From CAZKTS01 sp964555735 (GTDB taxonomy: Bacteria > Actinomycetota > Acidimicrobiia > IMCC26256 > PALSA-555), in the NCBI GenBank assembly GCA_964555735.1, contig CAZKTS010000120.1, positions 1-11,880 of the forward strand: 11,880 bases of DNA, written 5' to 3'. Shown here in pieces: positions 11,816 to 11,880 of the stretch (position 1 is its first letter; the number at the start of each line of letters is the position of its first letter). Made by a program: the position numbers and the translations under genes. The notes beneath the pieces were generated by a model. It was not told the origin of the DNA. It searched no databases and saw nothing but the letters and a program-made list of their open reading frames with translations.

Positions 11816-11880
11816 ATGCACATCGACCTCTCTCCCGAGCAGCGTGAGCTGCAGCAGACCCTCCGCTCCTACTTCGCGGG
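11816..11880 (+). CDS. Acyl-CoA dehydrogenase, N-terminal fragment cut by window end
   Basis: Only 21 codons are visible from ATG, reading MHIDLSPEQRELQQTLRSYF and continuing off the edge. The pattern of a short strand (hIDLS) followed by PEQ-x-x-L-x-x-x-x-R-x-[YF] is the standard N-terminal helix start of acyl-CoA dehydrogenases, which introduce a double bond into acyl-CoA using FAD. The start is supported by a TAGAGT box nine bases upstream. It is divergent from the BKACE-like gene. Family call rests on the short N-terminus only; the substrate cannot be judged. Confidence 0.75.
   Translation, partial: MHIDLSPEQRELQQTLRSYFA

Noticed and set aside
1..11880. CRISPR array, tRNA genes, insertion-sequence ends or integration sites
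   Set aside because: No regularly spaced repeats, no cloverleaf-like segment with a CCA-type end, no transposase-like frame and no terminal inverted repeats noticed on reading both strands.

Overview
The window is about 11.9 kb of very GC-rich DNA. It has strong third-position G/C bias, GTG as well as ATG starts, and short start-proximal TAGNNT boxes typical of leaderless transcripts. Together with the gene families present (F420/FMN-type PPOX protein, cyclase-family hydrolase, many SDRs, a BKACE-family protein, an acyl-CoA dehydrogenase), this points to an actinobacterial chromosome. My guess is a free-living, catabolically versatile lineage such as Acidimicrobiia, but no marker gene fixes the taxon. 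I see no tRNA, rRNA, insertion sequence, CRISPR array or phage gene, and no gene looks broken. Coding density is very high: the longest non-coding stretch is about 144 bases, so there is no gap over 300 bases.

Region 1 (1-4770, plus strand) is a run of six genes: a 5'-truncated zinc-dependent alcohol dehydrogenase, a probable double-hotdog thioesterase-like protein, a cyclase/kynurenine-formamidase-family hydrolase, an SDR, a second SDR with its own apparent leaderless promoter, and a pyridoxamine-5'-phosphate-oxidase-like flavin/F420 protein. Gaps of 8, 22, 8, 57 and 25 bases suggest one or two operons. Region 2 (4798-7638, minus strand) holds an EVE/PUA-like protein with an unusual C-terminal domain and a D-aminoacylase-like amidohydrolase, separated by a segment with a candidate promoter and a nested stem-loop leader. 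Region 3 (7701-10171, plus strand) starts at a compact divergent promoter full of inverted repeats. It holds a 3-alpha-hydroxysteroid-dehydrogenase-like SDR, a CrtC/AttH-like lipocalin-fold protein and a small exported protein. Region 4 (10173-11789, minus strand) is a two-gene unit: a BKACE (DUF849) protein followed by an MTA/SAH-nucleosidase-like protein. Region 5 (11816-end, plus strand) is the first 21 codons of an acyl-CoA dehydrogenase, divergent from the BKACE gene across 26 bases.

The dehydrogenases, hydrolases, thioesterase-like protein, beta-keto-acid cleavage protein and acyl-CoA dehydrogenase read as the inventory of a catabolic island for an alicyclic, steroid-like or terpenoid-like compound feeding into CoA-thioester beta-oxidation. 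That is inference from family content; no substrate is proven. The most distinctive signals are (a) four CTAG tetranucleotides, the only ones I find by eye, all in intergenic promoter positions and one apparently serving two divergent leaderless genes; (b) a nested hairpin leader before the EVE-like gene; (c) that gene's probable degenerate nuclease-like domain; and (d) replaced active-site residues in the amidohydrolase, cyclase and BKACE proteins.
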